Shown: positions 16,537 to 27,152 of the stretch, piece by piece
Layout of the letters: every line of letters begins with the position of its first letter
Position numbering within the stretch: position 1 is the first letter of the stretch
Assembly (NCBI GenBank): GCA_031263155.1
Contig: JAISGK010000011.1
Span: 1 to 33,694 of the forward strand
Reading direction: 5' to 3'
Length of the DNA: 33,694 nt
From: Clostridiales bacterium
Lineage (GTDB): Bacteria > Bacillota > Clostridia > Lachnospirales > WQUN01
Translations under genes and position numbers: made by a program
Notes under the pieces: model-generated
What the model saw: the letters and a program-made list of their open reading frames with translations, nothing else
Databases searched by the model: none
What the model was told of the DNA's origin: nothing

Positions 16537-16622
16537 GCCTTGTTTGCACTCTATCGGATATTTGCGCACTCTGATTCTGTCCGCGACTACCTTTCGTGTT
16601 AAGGTGAACCCTGCCAAAGTCG

Positions 16623-16766
16623 TTACTTCGTTTCCCATAGCAAATTTAACTGCATGACGCGGTAGATTTGCATTTGCTCTATGTTCGGTGATATATAGAC
16701 CAATGCGCCATTTTTGAACATGAGAACCTGAGTGCTATAATATTGTGGCTCACCCTTTTTAATTAT
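16623..16766 (-). pseudogene. Possible C-terminal extension of the methyltransferase, cut off by a homopolymer shift
   Basis: Just before the methyltransferase stop, the minus strand has a run of seven T (16776-16770). Reading six T instead continues the protein past DRFF as GIIKKGEPQYYSTQVLMFKN, then GALVYISPNIEQMQIYRVMQ, and on to a stop at 16623, about 48 extra residues. The composition is protein-like and there is no independent start codon with a ribosome site. It may be a real frameshift, a sequencing error, slippage, or a chance open frame. Confidence 0.4.
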
Positions 16767-17607
16767 CCCAAAAAAATCTATCCTGCGCTAAGTTCGTTAT
16801 AACTACTTCTCTACCCGACGTTGTTCCTCCCGCATTATGAGCAATGCCATATTCTTGAATATAAAAACTTTTAAATAAATCCCTAACAAGTGGGCAGTCA
16901 TCATAAGTGATTATCCATGGATATTTGGCATCTAGGTGCTTGAGAATAACTCGTTGAAGGTTAAGGTGGTCGCCCTCCGTAAAGAAGTTTGTATAAAGCC
17001 GACTACCTTTAACAACGTAAGGGGGATCAATGTTCAAGAACATCGGTGACTTCATCTTCATTAAGCTCATTCGAATGAGATATCCTGCCTCTTTGTTGTA
17101 GAGCTTAATTTTGCCTTTGAGTTGTGCTATAGCTTCTATCTTATATTTGATATCCTCTTTGTTAAATCGGCAGTCTACCTTGTAAGTTCCTGATTGGTCT
17201 AATCCGCCAATTGGCCCTCCTTTGATGACGCCGGAAAAGTTAACCCTATTCAGAAACAAGGTAGCAAAACCATCTGTAAGAGGGTCAACGTCTGTGCTTC
17301 TATAAATCTGCTTTTGCCGTTCGCGTTCTTCAATGGTAATCGGAGTATCAGTAATCAACCGGAGCAGGTCTTCGGTCTCGTTAAGAACTGCATACCAAAA
17401 ATGGTAAATATGAGAGTCGAAGTCATTTAGTATGGCCGAAGGAACAATGCCTTCACACAGTAATCCAATGCCTATACCAAAGCCACCGGCAAAAGGCTCG
17501 ACATACATCCTGTTGCCGTAGCCGTTAGCAATGATAAGGTTTTTAACCTTCTCATATATTTTTGATTTTCCACCCGGATATCGGAGTGGTGAAAGTGACT
17601 TAGCCAT
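16759..17607 (-). CDS. D12-class DNA N6-adenine methyltransferase
   Basis: A 282-residue methyltransferase of the Dam/DpnM type. LRYPGGKSKIYEKVKNLI opens the protein, MYVEPFAGGFGIGIGLL is the AdoMet-binding FxGxG motif (motif I, about residues 35-51), and MFLNIDPPYVVKGSRLY carries the catalytic DPPY (motif IV). The order I-then-IV is the alpha class. The recognition sequence cannot be read from the gene. It is the last gene of the minus-strand operon, 13 bases after the helicase stop, which suggests it marks host DNA as self for the helicase system. There is no adjacent restriction endonuclease gene of a recognised type. See the possible frameshift at its 3' end. Confidence 0.9.
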   Translation of the reverse strand: MAKSLSPLRYPGGKSKIYEKVKNLIIANGYGNRMYVEPFAGGFGIGIGLLCEGIVPSAILNDFDSHIYHFWYAVLNETEDLLRLITDTPITIEERERQKQIYRSTDVDPLTDGFATLFLNRVNFSGVIKGGPIGGLDQSGTYKVDCRFNKEDIKYKIEAIAQLKGKIKLYNKEAGYLIRMSLMKMKSPMFLNIDPPYVVKGSRLYTNFFTEGDHLNLQRVILKHLDAKYPWIITYDDCPLVRDLFKSFYIQEYGIAHNAGGTTSGREVVITNLAQDRFFWDN

Positions 17608-17620
17608 ACTATCCCTCTAT

Positions 17621-20600
17621 TTATAAGTTTCTGTATTTCATAAATGCGTTCGGCAACCAGTCGGTCAAATCATAAGGATTGAGATATATCTTAGTCCTTG
17701 TGTTTTCCGGCTTTTTGCGAAGCGCAGGAATGACTTCAAATGATACTGCCTTTGAACTTCCGTCTTCGGAAATCAGTTTTTGCAATGGTGTAAGGAAAGC
17801 GGTCTGTTCGCTTACTCCATACATATCTGGTAGTTTTCCATACTGTGCGTAATCAAGCAATTGCAAACCAAGCTGTCTATTAAAAAGTTGATGATGCCGT
17901 TGATTCCAATAGTTATCAAGGCAGTTCTTACAGGAACGCGAACATTCGCACCCAGTAAGAATACTTCTTGCTCTGTCGAGAACCTTGTCCAAAATTGAAC
18001 CAATCAACGATGAGTAACCTGCACCACTGGTAAGATTATCATAGAAAAACATCTCAATGTGCGGGTCATTGCTGTTCATTTTTCTTGGTCTCCATCCACC
18101 GCTGATCTCGTTATAGTCGATGTCTAACACCAGCGAGACCGCTTTTTTAAGCGCCTCGTGCAAAGTAGTCACAGATGCGCGCAATATACTCTTTTCTTCG
18201 GCACTGGAACTACCAACAAGCCTTGTTGAATCATATGATATATCCAACATAAACATATCTGTTAAGAACTCGTATCCTAAGAATATGCCTGTAGTAACAG
18301 TTCCGTCGTGACGGCATAAGCGATTATCGTGATATGGTTGAGAGAATGAAAATATTCCATTCCCGTTCGGTTCTGCGACTTCAGCACCGCCGCACTTTTT
18401 ACACACATTGAACCCGTTCTTACTCCTTCCCATGTTTACGGTTAGCACCTTCCTATCCGGAAGATTGGCAAAACGGATGCGGCTGTTTTCAAACGCATTC
18501 ATCCGAGTGTCTTCGGGAACATAGGAGTAGTAAGGGGCTTCAGCATAGGTATATTGCTCATCCTCGTCTTCGTATTTTACTTCTTCTCCTTTGACAGGTG
18601 AAAACCCCCACGGTCGCAACATTTTATTTATTACAATGGCAGCGCCGCAGTATGGACAGGTAGTTCGCTTTTCGTCATCCCTATCAAGCCCGAACCAATT
18701 ACACTCTGAGCAAATATAAATGTCTTTATAGTAGTCGGTATTTTTGAAATAAAACTCCGCCTGATTTGCTTCAAATCCTCTTGGACGGGGATTTACATAT
18801 ATACCACCGCTTTTGTAAATCTTTTTATCAATAGTAACGAATCGCCCAGGGGCGTACTCGCTCAAAGCGATAGCGATATCACGTTCAGGCGCGTACCGAA
18901 TATCTCTTGGAGCATTCCTACCTCGTTCAGATTCTTTTTCGACGAAGAATCTAACGACATTCTTTGGGAATGAGTAGGACGGAATAAATCCTTCCCTGTA
19001 GAAAACGTCAAACGCTGGAGTTTCCTTATCGTTGTTAATGTACTCATCACGCTTACCCTCAGCCAATACTGAAAGACTAATCTCTCTAAAGTGATTAATG
19101 GTATTGACAGTCGAAAGTCCTGATTCCTTTTCAAAAGAAAGGGCATATTCGATAAAGTTTTCTCCGTACTGCTCACAGAACGTAATAATTCCGATGTCAA
19201 CTATTCCGTCATACCGTCCGCTCATCGTTGGGGTGGACATAAACCCGTTAAGGGCAAGCATATTAACATGACGTTGCTTGATTTTGGGATTGTCGCGGTC
19301 AATCCACGGTTTACGCAAGGAGCCGGAAATCATTTCTTCTGGGTGTTGGAAATAATGACTGTCATGTGTTCCACCGGAAGCATAAGTTACAATAGTCGAA
19401 ATGCCAGCGTTTTTACGGCCTGCACGACCTGCCCTTTGTTGATAATTTTCACGCATTGGCGGTATATTTCGAAGCCCTACCGCTGTTAGAGATCCGATGT
19501 CTATACCAACCTCCATTGTGGTAGTGCAACTCAGAACGTCGATTGCGTCTTCGCCACGCTCTCCGGCATTAATATCTTGAAACCTCATTTCGTACTTTTC
19601 AGTGCGACTCCAAGTGTCGCTACGAACTTCCTTATGCGAAAGTTGCGCTGTATGTTCCTCTGTATCAATGGTGTGAATGCTCTCATTTTTTTGAAGTGCG
19701 GTCAACACTGGGGTTCTCCAAAAATCGAATCGCGCCAAATCCGATTTACCGATTGGAGCTAAATCGGTCGAATCGAAACAAGCACCGCAGTAATCACCAA
19801 TTTTGAATGGCGAGAGTTTGCCGCACTTGATACAGCGATACCATATGAAATCATTCTTAGCTAATTCAATTTTAACGGCACTCAGCTTGATATAATGACG
19901 ATTTGCAGGTGATGGAGCAAAGAATAAGTCTCGTATTTTTCCCACAATCTTATTCATAGTGTTGTTATCAAAGCTGAGCAATTCCTGAATCCTCTGTAGG
20001 AAGCCTTTATCCAAAGATGCAAAAAAATCACAACTTAATCCAAATATCTGATTTTTACTTCGCCCGGGTAACCCCTTACGCACATCATCTTGAATGGTTT
20101 CGCCCAAAGCCGCACTATCATCCATGACGTCCCAAAATAGCAAAACAAGCAACTGATAAAGCGTGGTTTTATCTACACTTATGTCGTATTCGTGTTCCAA
20201 ATCGTCTATGCAATCGTCAAGAACCTCCGACAGCGGAGCTAAAAAGCCCAAACCGATATCTTTGAACGAACGTGGACTTTCCGTGAAAAATGTTAGTAAT
20301 TGCTCATAATAATCGTCCGGTATAGAGCGATAATCACCCGCAAGAGCGGTATAATCAATGGTTCTGCCTCTTCTTTCGGCTCTTGCAAGTGAAGAAACAG
20401 TTTTTCGCATATCGCCCGAAAATATTTCTTTACTTTTACCGCTGAAGAAAGTCAGGTTGTTCTGTATACATACAGCTATAAACGCCGGATATAGGTTAGC
20501 CAGAGGGTGCTCGTCGCCATCGCCTTCAAGCAAGCGCGAAGCAAGTATTACTGCTTGTCGGAACGCATCAGCATCGGAAGACTTGGATAAATCCAAAGCC

Positions 20601-22822
20601 AACTTCGCAGCATTCTGGCGAGAGTCGGAGAATAGCAGCACCTTTCTTCCTTCGTTAATAAATTCAGCCTTCTTCGGGGGCTGAAGCTCGAATTGTGCTT
20701 TTGTAAGATTATAGAATGGTATGTTTCCCTTAGTGGCCAAGTCCACAGGTTTCTTTAAGGGCATAGATTTCTTGCATTTCGGGCACACCCCAAAATTGAA
20801 GGACTGCGTCTTATTATCGAATTTTTCGCTGTAAACAACAGGGAGCAGTGTATCATCTTCTTGCGGGAAGATATATAATTTCCCCGTCAATGGGTCAAGT
20901 GAACCCATTTTGTCGTTCTTTCGCCTTTGATAATTTTGCGGGACAACATATAGCAACATCTCTTTTAGAGAGTTCGTATCTCCGTTTAGTCCACGCTGCG
21001 GGAAAACATACCAATAAGGTTGACCTTCCGTTTTTTGAACATAGACGCGAAGATACAGGGCTCCGCATTTTATATGGTTAACCAGTTCATAAATCCTGCC
21101 ACCGCATTCGCACTTGTCCCTCGGAATGGAGATTACTCTGCCAAGAGATAACTTTTCTCTATCAGAGTGCTTCGCACAAGTGCATTTCGGATTTGAACAG
21201 GCATACAATCCCTGCAATCCACGAAGGAACATATGCAGCCTTACTGGAAACAGAATGTTTCCGTCTTTGGCAGCAAGAGAAACCAATACCAACAGAGCGT
21301 CGAGAGCCTTGTCACCACCCGCTTTGTTGCCAAACAAAGCTTCTTTTATTTCACTGTATGACTTCGCTCCATCACGACACAGTTTATTCAGGATGACAAA
21401 TGCTTCGTACCTTGGCAAATTGTCATATAACCATGCCTGTATTTGCTCCAAACTATAGCAAACGGGCAGGTCGATATGGAATACTGCTTTTGCAAATGCC
21501 CGAATTCTTGTTTCTATAGCTTTTCCTTGTACTTGGTCTGTCCCGATAGATATTAATGCTTCTATGTCTGTTTTGATTTTCGACTTTTCTGCAACAGGTT
21601 CTTTAGAGCCGAACAAGAACTCGCAAGACGAAGCATCTTTATCAGTCAGCTCCGTATAGAAATCATTTATTGCAGTCGGGTCTCCTTGCGGCATACTCGC
21701 CGTTGTCAAAATAAACTGCACTCGCTCTTTTGTGATTCCTAAACGATAAAACAGGCGCTCTAACAAGAGGGCAATTTCTCCACCCGCTGAGCCGCGATAC
21801 ATATGAGCCTCATCCAACACAATAAGTAATTTATTGTCGACTGAGGAATCAAGCCATTCCTTTGTTCTATACCATATGTTAGATTCCCGTTGCCGCATGA
21901 GCATATACTCTAACATCGAGTAGTTTGTAATCAGGATATCTGGCGGGTAATTTTGCATCTCGAATCTGGTAATAAACTCCGCATCATATGGAGAGGGTTT
22001 GTGAATGTTATTCTCAAGATTTTCAATAAAGACTTCCAGTCCATTTACACCAAACCGAGCAGGGTACTTATTAATGCTATTCAAGCCATTAATATTGTTG
22101 AGTTGGCGACGCTGCGTATCAGCATCAGCGTTCTCGTCTACAAGATAGTTCTCTCGGAAAGTGGCCGCTAATTCTTTGCTGCTTGTTGATTTTGGGTTGC
22201 CCGAATAGGGAGTTCTTCCTGTATACATCCCAAAATGCGGTATGCGCGTAGCCTGAGTATCCAACGTGAATATCTCTCGAAATTTTTCTCCGCCGATAAT
22301 TTTTCTAAAACGAGCTAACTGGTCAGAAACGAGGGCATTCATAGGATATATTATCAGCGTCCTAACTGCCTCTTGCTTGAATTGCTTCGGGCGATTTTTG
22401 GCTTCGTCAAAGCACTTTGCAATTATCGGCCACAAAAAGCATTCAGTCTTTCCAGAACCAGTACCAGTGGAAACAAACAGATCTCGTCCTGATAAAAAAT
22501 GTTCCAGCGCAAAAACCTGATGCTCAAACGGGTCAGGAAAAATACCAATATTTTCTTTGATTAGCTTGGATAATGATTCTTTGATCCCTGGTTTAATAAG
22601 GGAAGAATTCACTATACCATTGGGGATTTTTTTATACGAAGCCGAAGTCTCGATATAAGGTTCACGGGCAATATTGGTATGTCCTGAACATAATTCTCCT
22701 AACAAGTCATCGACATACAGCAACAACGTCTCGCTGTTAGCAAGATAATCTGATTTTATGTAGTTTCTCAGTCTATCGCGGATCGCCTGATAATATTGCT
22801 GAACTCCGTTTGCGCTATTCAT
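17621..22822 (-). CDS. Giant DEAH-box helicase with DUF1998-type C-terminus (DruE/DpdJ/MrfA-like)
   Basis: A 1733-residue protein from the ATG at 22822, which has AGGAGG seven bases upstream and overlaps the previous gene by eight bases. Helicase motifs: [17 protein letters not shown] (Q motif), [12 protein letters not shown] (Walker A, about 119-129), [17 protein letters not shown] (Ia), [12 protein letters not shown] (DEAH, about 337-340), FILTTASMP (III), and, after an insertion of some 700 residues, [12 protein letters not shown] (V) and [10 protein letters not shown] (VI, about 1129-1137). The insertion and C-terminus have several Cys-pair zinc sites (CIKCGK...CGAC, CSECNW...CPYC). The end, [17 protein letters not shown] then [15 protein letters not shown], is the DUF1998 zinc region. 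This architecture is typical of Lhr/YprA-group superfamily 2 helicases used in antiphage systems. Confidence 0.9.
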   Translation of the reverse strand: MNSANGVQQYYQAIRDRLRNYIKSDYLANSETLLLYVDDLLGELCSGHTNIAREPYIETSASYKKIPNGIVNSSLIKPGIKESLSKLIKENIGIFPDPFEHQVFALEHFLSGRDLFVSTGTGSGKTECFLWPIIAKCFDEAKNRPKQFKQEAVRTLIIYPMNALVSDQLARFRKIIGGEKFREIFTLDTQATRIPHFGMYTGRTPYSGNPKSTSSKELAATFRENYLVDENADADTQRRQLNNINGLNSINKYPARFGVNGLEVFIENLENNIHKPSPYDAEFITRFEMQNYPPDILITNYSMLEYMLMRQRESNIWYRTKEWLDSSVDNKLLIVLDEAHMYRGSAGGEIALLLERLFYRLGITKERVQFILTTASMPQGDPTAINDFYTELTDKDASSCEFLFGSKEPVAEKSKIKTDIEALISIGTDQVQGKAIETRIRAFAKAVFHIDLPVCYSLEQIQAWLYDNLPRYEAFVILNKLCRDGAKSYSEIKEALFGNKAGGDKALDALLVLVSLAAKDGNILFPVRLHMFLRGLQGLYACSNPKCTCAKHSDREKLSLGRVISIPRDKCECGGRIYELVNHIKCGALYLRVYVQKTEGQPYWYVFPQRGLNGDTNSLKEMLLYVVPQNYQRRKNDKMGSLDPLTGKLYIFPQEDDTLLPVVYSEKFDNKTQSFNFGVCPKCKKSMPLKKPVDLATKGNIPFYNLTKAQFELQPPKKAEFINEGRKVLLFSDSRQNAAKLALDLSKSSDADAFRQAVILASRLLEGDGDEHPLANLYPAFIAVCIQNNLTFFSGKSKEIFSGDMRKTVSSLARAERRGRTIDYTALAGDYRSIPDDYYEQLLTFFTESPRSFKDIGLGFLAPLSEVLDDCIDDLEHEYDISVDKTTLYQLLVLLFWDVMDDSAALGETIQDDVRKGLPGRSKNQIFGLSCDFFASLDKGFLQRIQELLSFDNNTMNKIVGKIRDLFFAPSPANRHYIKLSAVKIELAKNDFIWYRCIKCGKLSPFKIGDYCGACFDSTDLAPIGKSDLARFDFWRTPVLTALQKNESIHTIDTEEHTAQLSHKEVRSDTWSRTEKYEMRFQDINAGERGEDAIDVLSCTTTMEVGIDIGSLTAVGLRNIPPMRENYQQRAGRAGRKNAGISTIVTYASGGTHDSHYFQHPEEMISGSLRKPWIDRDNPKIKQRHVNMLALNGFMSTPTMSGRYDGIVDIGIITFCEQYGENFIEYALSFEKESGLSTVNTINHFREISLSVLAEGKRDEYINNDKETPAFDVFYREGFIPSYSFPKNVVRFFVEKESERGRNAPRDIRYAPERDIAIALSEYAPGRFVTIDKKIYKSGGIYVNPRPRGFEANQAEFYFKNTDYYKDIYICSECNWFGLDRDDEKRTTCPYCGAAIVINKMLRPWGFSPVKGEEVKYEDEDEQYTYAEAPYYSYVPEDTRMNAFENSRIRFANLPDRKVLTVNMGRSKNGFNVCKKCGGAEVAEPNGNGIFSFSQPYHDNRLCRHDGTVTTGIFLGYEFLTDMFMLDISYDSTRLVGSSSAEEKSILRASVTTLHEALKKAVSLVLDIDYNEISGGWRPRKMNSNDPHIEMFFYDNLTSGAGYSSLIGSILDKVLDRARSILTGCECSRSCKNCLDNYWNQRHHQLFNRQLGLQLLDYAQYGKLPDMYGVSEQTAFLTPLQKLISEDGSSKAVSFEVIPALRKKPENTRTKIYLNPYDLTDWLPNAFMKYRNL

Positions 22823-23834
22823 GGATACGTCCTCCTTTGGCCTCAAGACCAATATTCTTAAGCACAGCAAGCACCTCTGCTAAGATGCGGTTTTTTATGA
22901 TGAAATTCGCTTTATCGAAAGCCGATCGCTCCGGCCACGATAGTAGTAGCAGGAGATAATATTCGCGGTTTGGTAGGTGACCTCCTACCCTGATTTTGGA
23001 GTGTTCTTCATCAAGTTTGGTGATCCAGACTCTTATCGGGTTCCCATAGTGGTTCTTCATTGCGAAATAGAGTCGCCTGTATTCGTAAGAAGTAAAATTG
23101 TCAGATTGCGATTCTACTGTCTCGTCCGCAAATCTAATGCCGTTTGGAGTTTTCATTACTCGGTAGAAAGGACCCGTTTCAAACCTACGTGCCACGGAGC
23201 AATCAGTCTCCAAATTCTTGTTCCAAGACTTAGATAGTACGCTTTTTACTAATGGATTAAAAAACTCCAATTCGTGAAGTTCAATATCTCTTTCATAAAA
23301 ATCTATCGGGTCAAATTGCGCCTTAAAGTATTCCTCGCAAGTTAAATCATCCCGGATTAAGAAGTCTTTAACGTCCACTGCATATGAAGTGGATGATGAA
23401 AAGACTCCCAGCCCATTAACTGTGTAAACTTCGTTCGGAAGACCAAAAAATAATGTGTCTTTTCCAAGAGGCATGCATCTCCCGAAATTAGTTAATTTAT
23501 TATGATTGTTTTCATCTGTAAGCAAGTGCCCTGTTTCCTCATACGTTCTACGAATAAAAACGGAAATGTTTCTTGGCTGACTGCTTGTATCTACAAAATA
23601 ATCCGAAACAAATGGGAACAACCCAGTATATCGTTCCAACAGTTCATTAAGCACAATGGTCTGATTATGTTTTGTTGTGCCTTTTTTGATCCCCGTTTTA
23701 TTTCGCCCAGTATTTAAGCACCATTGCCCCAATGCTGAGTAACAGAGCCTACAGGTAAAAGCCGCATCAGACTCATTGCGGAAGCGTGGAATGTTCATGT
23801 CCCTTGACATTGCTTTCAACAACTCATTATTCAA
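22815..23834 (-). CDS. Unrecognised defence-operon protein, about 339 residues
   Basis: I do not recognise this family. I chose the TTG at 23834, which overlaps the preceding stop as TTGA and has GGAGGTGG directly upstream; a start at 23870 would lie inside the previous gene. The N-terminal part contains [20 protein letters not shown], then [20 protein letters not shown]. The middle is rich in aromatic and acidic residues ([20 protein letters not shown]) and the C-terminal part is mixed alpha/beta ([20 protein letters not shown]). No membrane segment or signal peptide. Tight coupling on both sides suggests it is a fixed partner of the helicase, perhaps an adaptor or nuclease subunit. Confidence 0.75.
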   Translation of the reverse strand: MNNELLKAMSRDMNIPRFRNESDAAFTCRLCYSALGQWCLNTGRNKTGIKKGTTKHNQTIVLNELLERYTGLFPFVSDYFVDTSSQPRNISVFIRRTYEETGHLLTDENNHNKLTNFGRCMPLGKDTLFFGLPNEVYTVNGLGVFSSSTSYAVDVKDFLIRDDLTCEEYFKAQFDPIDFYERDIELHELEFFNPLVKSVLSKSWNKNLETDCSVARRFETGPFYRVMKTPNGIRFADETVESQSDNFTSYEYRRLYFAMKNHYGNPIRVWITKLDEEHSKIRVGGHLPNREYYLLLLLSWPERSAFDKANFIIKNRILAEVLAVLKNIGLEAKGGRIHE

Positions 23835-25414
23835 AAAAACCACCTCCTGAATAAATCCTTGTAGGGACATCTTCCATTATCGCTTATGTACTTATTTAGT
23901 CGCTCAGAAACGACGAGGGGAACGGTGCCAAGCACATCCATACAGTAAGGAAGAATATCGAAAGCTAATAATCGACACATGCTTGCTTCATCTGAAACCA
24001 ACGAACTTTTATACAAAGACAGTTCGTTGCACACAGCAACTTCGCCAAGAATTTCCTTGAGAAACGGAGCCCAAAGCGTATCAGAGGCAATGTTAGAAAT
24101 TGTTGCTTCGACCTCCTCTACAGATGACGGGTCTTCCGTCAAGTCGCACTCTTCGGTAAAGGCTTTTATGCGGTTAACATTCAGGTAGTAGCAATATTTC
24201 AAGAATTCTTCAGGAACGTATCGAAGAGTCTTATCATATGCGACTGTTAAGAAAATTATCTTATCTCTATGCCCTTCACAGATTATAGAAAGCATAACCT
24301 CGTCAAAATTTCCGATAAAGTTGTCCAAGCACACAATGCGATTCTTAATAGACAAAAACTCATCAATTGCTTCTACTGAAATATCTGGAGCACACACAAA
24401 TGTGGCCACATTAGGCGAAGCTACAAGCGCATTCGAAACACACTTCATAAGTGAAAAGCCTGTATACCGGCTAACAAGAATAGGCTTTCCAGCAAATAAA
24501 ATATCACACAAATAATCCTTGAGCAGAGAATAATATTCGGCGCTCGTTTCTATATCCAAATCCTCTAAGTTGTAGCCCAAGTAATCCCGGAATTCATCTA
24601 TATCCTTTGGGCGTTTTGACTTTGCAGAAGCTGCTTGCTCGACAAGTTTGGCGCTTTTCTTGTTTTCAAATTCTTCTCTGATTCTGGTTTCAAGTTGCTG
24701 CTGAGCTAAAGTGACGGACAACTCTGCTTCCAATTGCTTTATTGCTACATCGCGCTCTTGAATCATCTTTTCTAATGTCTTGATTTCCTGCTCTTTGGCG
24801 TAGACAACTTCTGTTAGCCTTTCAAGCTCGTCATTAGTACGTTTGAGTGCTTTGATTTCGACAGAGCGTTCTATCAGCTTTTTTCTCGATTTATCCAACT
24901 CAACTTGAATGCGTTCTATCTCGTTTTTATATCTACCTTGCTCCTGCTCCTTTGCATTCAAAGATTTTTTTAGTTCTTTATCCTCTATATCTAAATCTCT
25001 AATCCTTCTGATGCTTTGGCGAAGTAGAGAAATATATTCTTCGGATTGTTCTTCTCCTGTCAGCTTAAAAAAGATTTTTATTTCGTCTACAAAAAAGCAG
25101 AATGGTAAAGTTTGTAACCACGCAGACTCTTTACTTTCACCTTTATCCGTTATAAGAGAAATCTCTCGTTGTATCTCCTCAATCCATCGACTAATGTGAT
25201 TCTCAATGAATGAGGAAATAAATGGTTTATTGCGACTTCTAAACAGTACGGCACTTACCTGTTCTTGGCTTCTTAGACTTGTCGCTCGAAATCCAGGCAT
25301 TATTTTTGCAAAGTCTTTAGGGTATCTCTTAAAATACCATACGGACTCCTGTAGTGGAATCACCGAGCAGACATATTTGAGTTCATCATCAGTCAGCATA
25401 GGAAGGTAGTTCAT
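23831..25414 (-). CDS. Coiled-coil protein with a degenerate AAA+-like C-terminal half
   Basis: 527 residues; the ATG overlaps the preceding stop as ATGA. Residues 1-130 are globular. Residues 140-255 form a long coiled coil (ELKKSLNAKEQEQGRYKNEI and onward). The C-terminal half follows the layout of a McrB-like AAA+ module: AGKPILVSRYTGFSLMKCVS stands where a Walker A would be but lacks GKT/S, NRIVCLDNFIGNFDEVML stands at Walker B with Asp but no DE pair, and IIFLTVAYDKTLRYVPEEFL then KYCYYLNV resembles sensor 1 and the following strand. This reading is inference from pattern only. If right, it is a catalytically dead ATPase fold serving as scaffold or sensor for the helicase. Confidence 0.7.
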   Translation of the reverse strand: MNYLPMLTDDELKYVCSVIPLQESVWYFKRYPKDFAKIMPGFRATSLRSQEQVSAVLFRSRNKPFISSFIENHISRWIEEIQREISLITDKGESKESAWLQTLPFCFFVDEIKIFFKLTGEEQSEEYISLLRQSIRRIRDLDIEDKELKKSLNAKEQEQGRYKNEIERIQVELDKSRKKLIERSVEIKALKRTNDELERLTEVVYAKEQEIKTLEKMIQERDVAIKQLEAELSVTLAQQQLETRIREEFENKKSAKLVEQAASAKSKRPKDIDEFRDYLGYNLEDLDIETSAEYYSLLKDYLCDILFAGKPILVSRYTGFSLMKCVSNALVASPNVATFVCAPDISVEAIDEFLSIKNRIVCLDNFIGNFDEVMLSIICEGHRDKIIFLTVAYDKTLRYVPEEFLKYCYYLNVNRIKAFTEECDLTEDPSSVEEVEATISNIASDTLWAPFLKEILGEVAVCNELSLYKSSLVSDEASMCRLLAFDILPYCMDVLGTVPLVVSERLNKYISDNGRCPYKDLFRRWFF

Positions 25415-26853
25415 ATACGCCCCTCCTCGATAAAGCGTTTCGCAGCAGAGTTTATCCTGCCTGTATTCTCACAGGATTTTATGTATTGAAACGCTATAAG
25501 ACTGAGGGCAAGCGACTCATAGTCGCCCCGGTTAAATTGCTCTTCTCTCTTGTAGTACATCAAAACGTCTTGGAGTATGCGTTCACTATCCCACGATACA
25601 CCATTGTTTGCAGAAGTAATGATACGGTCAAGATAGCCAAACGAGAAATGACGTACCTCGCTTGTAGCGGTCAACAATACAGTCGCACCCCGGCTCATGG
25701 GAGAAACGCCAGAACGATTGAATAGATACGTCGCGTTGTCAGGCGCTATGAATTTCTTTGAAGACTCTTTTGTGAGAAAAATAGTGTCATATTCACTTAT
25801 CAAGCCTTCATGCTTGGCAATCGACAATTCAACATTCTTTCTATACAGCTTAGTCCTAACATTTACCAAGATTTTTGAAACACCACCATCAAGTCTAATA
25901 ATGTCCTTCGAACTGACATTTATATTACCGTGCGGCTGCATTTCAAAAGAAGAGAATATGTACACACTTTTTTCATTGATGGATAGTGTGTCATTGATTT
26001 GCGGCGATGGCGGCCATAGCAAGGTAAGCGTTTCATTGGCTTCTAATTGATACTTCCATGTTTTAAGCTGCTGCTCGACTTTTGCAGTCTTGCTTGTAAA
26101 TGTAACAATGGCACCGGAAAAGTCTCTATTCATGGTACTAAATCTAAATGTGCGCCCTACTTTCACATCGCTCTGAAAGCTCAACGTGTAGTACGGATGC
26201 GTAAACACAAAGAGGTATGGGGTGTTAGTGTATAGCGTTTCAGTTCGCACAAGTTTCGCCTGAAAAACATTATCATCACCATCTGCCTGTATTTTAAAGA
26301 ATGACGGGTACAGATTCCCGCGTCCATCTTTGCGAAACACTTCATATTTCCGCTGCTTAGAATCATTTGTAGAAGAAACATTATATTCCCACGAAAATTC
26401 ATTTATGGGAATTAGCTCAGATACATCAGGGATGAATCTGCTGCCGTTTATCGGAATTGAAATTATAGGTTTGGAGGTAGATGCTGTTCCAACCTGAAAA
26501 AATGCCCCACTCTGTTCATATGATAAAATTTCGTCTGCACTAAATTTCACGCCTATGCTGAACATTTTTGTTGCGTTCGAAAAATAGAACTCTATCTTAT
26601 CTCGTACATTTCGGCGAGAAACAGCATCGCGGATAATCGCATTACGATAACCAAGATAGTTTTCGCATTCAACATTGTTGTTGCCGCTGCGATGTCTGAA
26701 GTGAGTGGCTTGGTTCCTGCTGTCGGCAGCACATAAATGTACTTCTTCCCAGCAACAAGCGCATTCATAACGATATGGCTCAAATCCACCGCTTTTTCCA
26801 GCAGCGTCAGCATCCACATAATCGGATAAAATCGTGTCGTATGCTTTCCGCAT
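25411..26853 (-). CDS. Defence-operon protein with CoiA-like N-terminal zinc motif
   Basis: 480 residues from the ATG at 26853, with GGGAGGG ten bases upstream. The N-terminus has YECACCWEEVHLC, then ATHFRHRSG and VECENYLG: a CxxC, HxxH and Cys set (Cys31/34, His51/54, Cys63) like the start of CoiA-like and related nuclease-associated proteins. The remaining 400 residues are beta-rich (SYEQSGAFFQVGTASTSKPI, YTLSFQSDVKVGRTFRFSTM) and I do not recognise them; no nuclease motif is visible. It is the first large gene of the operon and its stop overlaps the coiled-coil gene. A zinc-dependent nucleic-acid or target-recognition role is plausible but unproven. Confidence 0.72.
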   Translation of the reverse strand: MRKAYDTILSDYVDADAAGKSGGFEPYRYECACCWEEVHLCAADSRNQATHFRHRSGNNNVECENYLGYRNAIIRDAVSRRNVRDKIEFYFSNATKMFSIGVKFSADEILSYEQSGAFFQVGTASTSKPIISIPINGSRFIPDVSELIPINEFSWEYNVSSTNDSKQRKYEVFRKDGRGNLYPSFFKIQADGDDNVFQAKLVRTETLYTNTPYLFVFTHPYYTLSFQSDVKVGRTFRFSTMNRDFSGAIVTFTSKTAKVEQQLKTWKYQLEANETLTLLWPPSPQINDTLSINEKSVYIFSSFEMQPHGNINVSSKDIIRLDGGVSKILVNVRTKLYRKNVELSIAKHEGLISEYDTIFLTKESSKKFIAPDNATYLFNRSGVSPMSRGATVLLTATSEVRHFSFGYLDRIITSANNGVSWDSERILQDVLMYYKREEQFNRGDYESLALSLIAFQYIKSCENTGRINSAAKRFIEEGRI

Positions 26854-26924
26854 TATGCAAGCCCTCCCTTCAACAAACTTGGTTTCCGTCGCTAGACGTA
26901 TTTATCTAACAAAATAAAAGGCAA

Positions 26925-27128
26925 TTATAAATCCAAAATAAAACTGCCATCTTTGTCTATAACGAGGAATTCTTGACCCATTATTTCTGCGGTTTCCTTG
27001 CCGAAAACCTGCCGCGCCAGAACAGCCCGAACGTAAGCGGCAGTAGAAACCTTGTACTTGGCAGCCTCGACTTTGACAGCATCATAAAGCTGTTGAGATA
27101 ATTTTATATTCAATGTGGCTTCTTTCAT
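26925..27128 (-). CDS. Ribbon-helix-helix regulator of the defence operon
   Basis: 67 residues from the ATG at 27128 (GAGGAG nine bases upstream; an in-frame GTG at 27137 is a weaker choice). EATLNIKLSQQLYDAVKVEA then AAKYKVSTAAYVRAVLARQV is a ribbon-helix-helix fold: a beta strand followed by two helices. The short C-terminal tail (GQEFLVIDKDGSFILDL) is acidic. It is transcribed in the same direction as the defence operon, 71 bases ahead of it, from a promoter whose -10 lies inside a 20-bp palindrome. Autorepression that also silences the whole operon is the simplest model. It could instead be an orphan antitoxin. Confidence 0.75.
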   Translation of the reverse strand: MKEATLNIKLSQQLYDAVKVEAAKYKVSTAAYVRAVLARQVFGKETAEIMGQEFLVIDKDGSFILDL

Positions 27129-27152
27129 AGCAAACACTCCTCATAGCAAATC

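Larger units (their letters stand above)
16316..16622. other. Structured non-coding stretch at the island edge
   Basis: No credible gene. The plus strand carries three hairpins in close succession: ACAACGAT/ATCGTTGT (16434-16441 with 16451-16458), a terminator-like CCCTTG-GAAT-CAAGGG followed by T5 (16470-16490), and ACTGCC/GGCGGT with a T7 tract (16510-16536). A minus-strand frame of 72 codons (16638-16420) overlaps these hairpins, is low in hydrophobic residues and is not recognisable. The stretch could be the 3' part of a small RNA or just two stacked terminators. Confidence 0.4.

Noticed and set aside
16759-22822. Assignment as a canonical DISARM system
   Set aside because: DISARM needs separate DrmA and DrmB plus the phospholipase-D protein DrmC; here one giant helicase carries the DUF1998 region and no HKD motif was seen in the partner genes.
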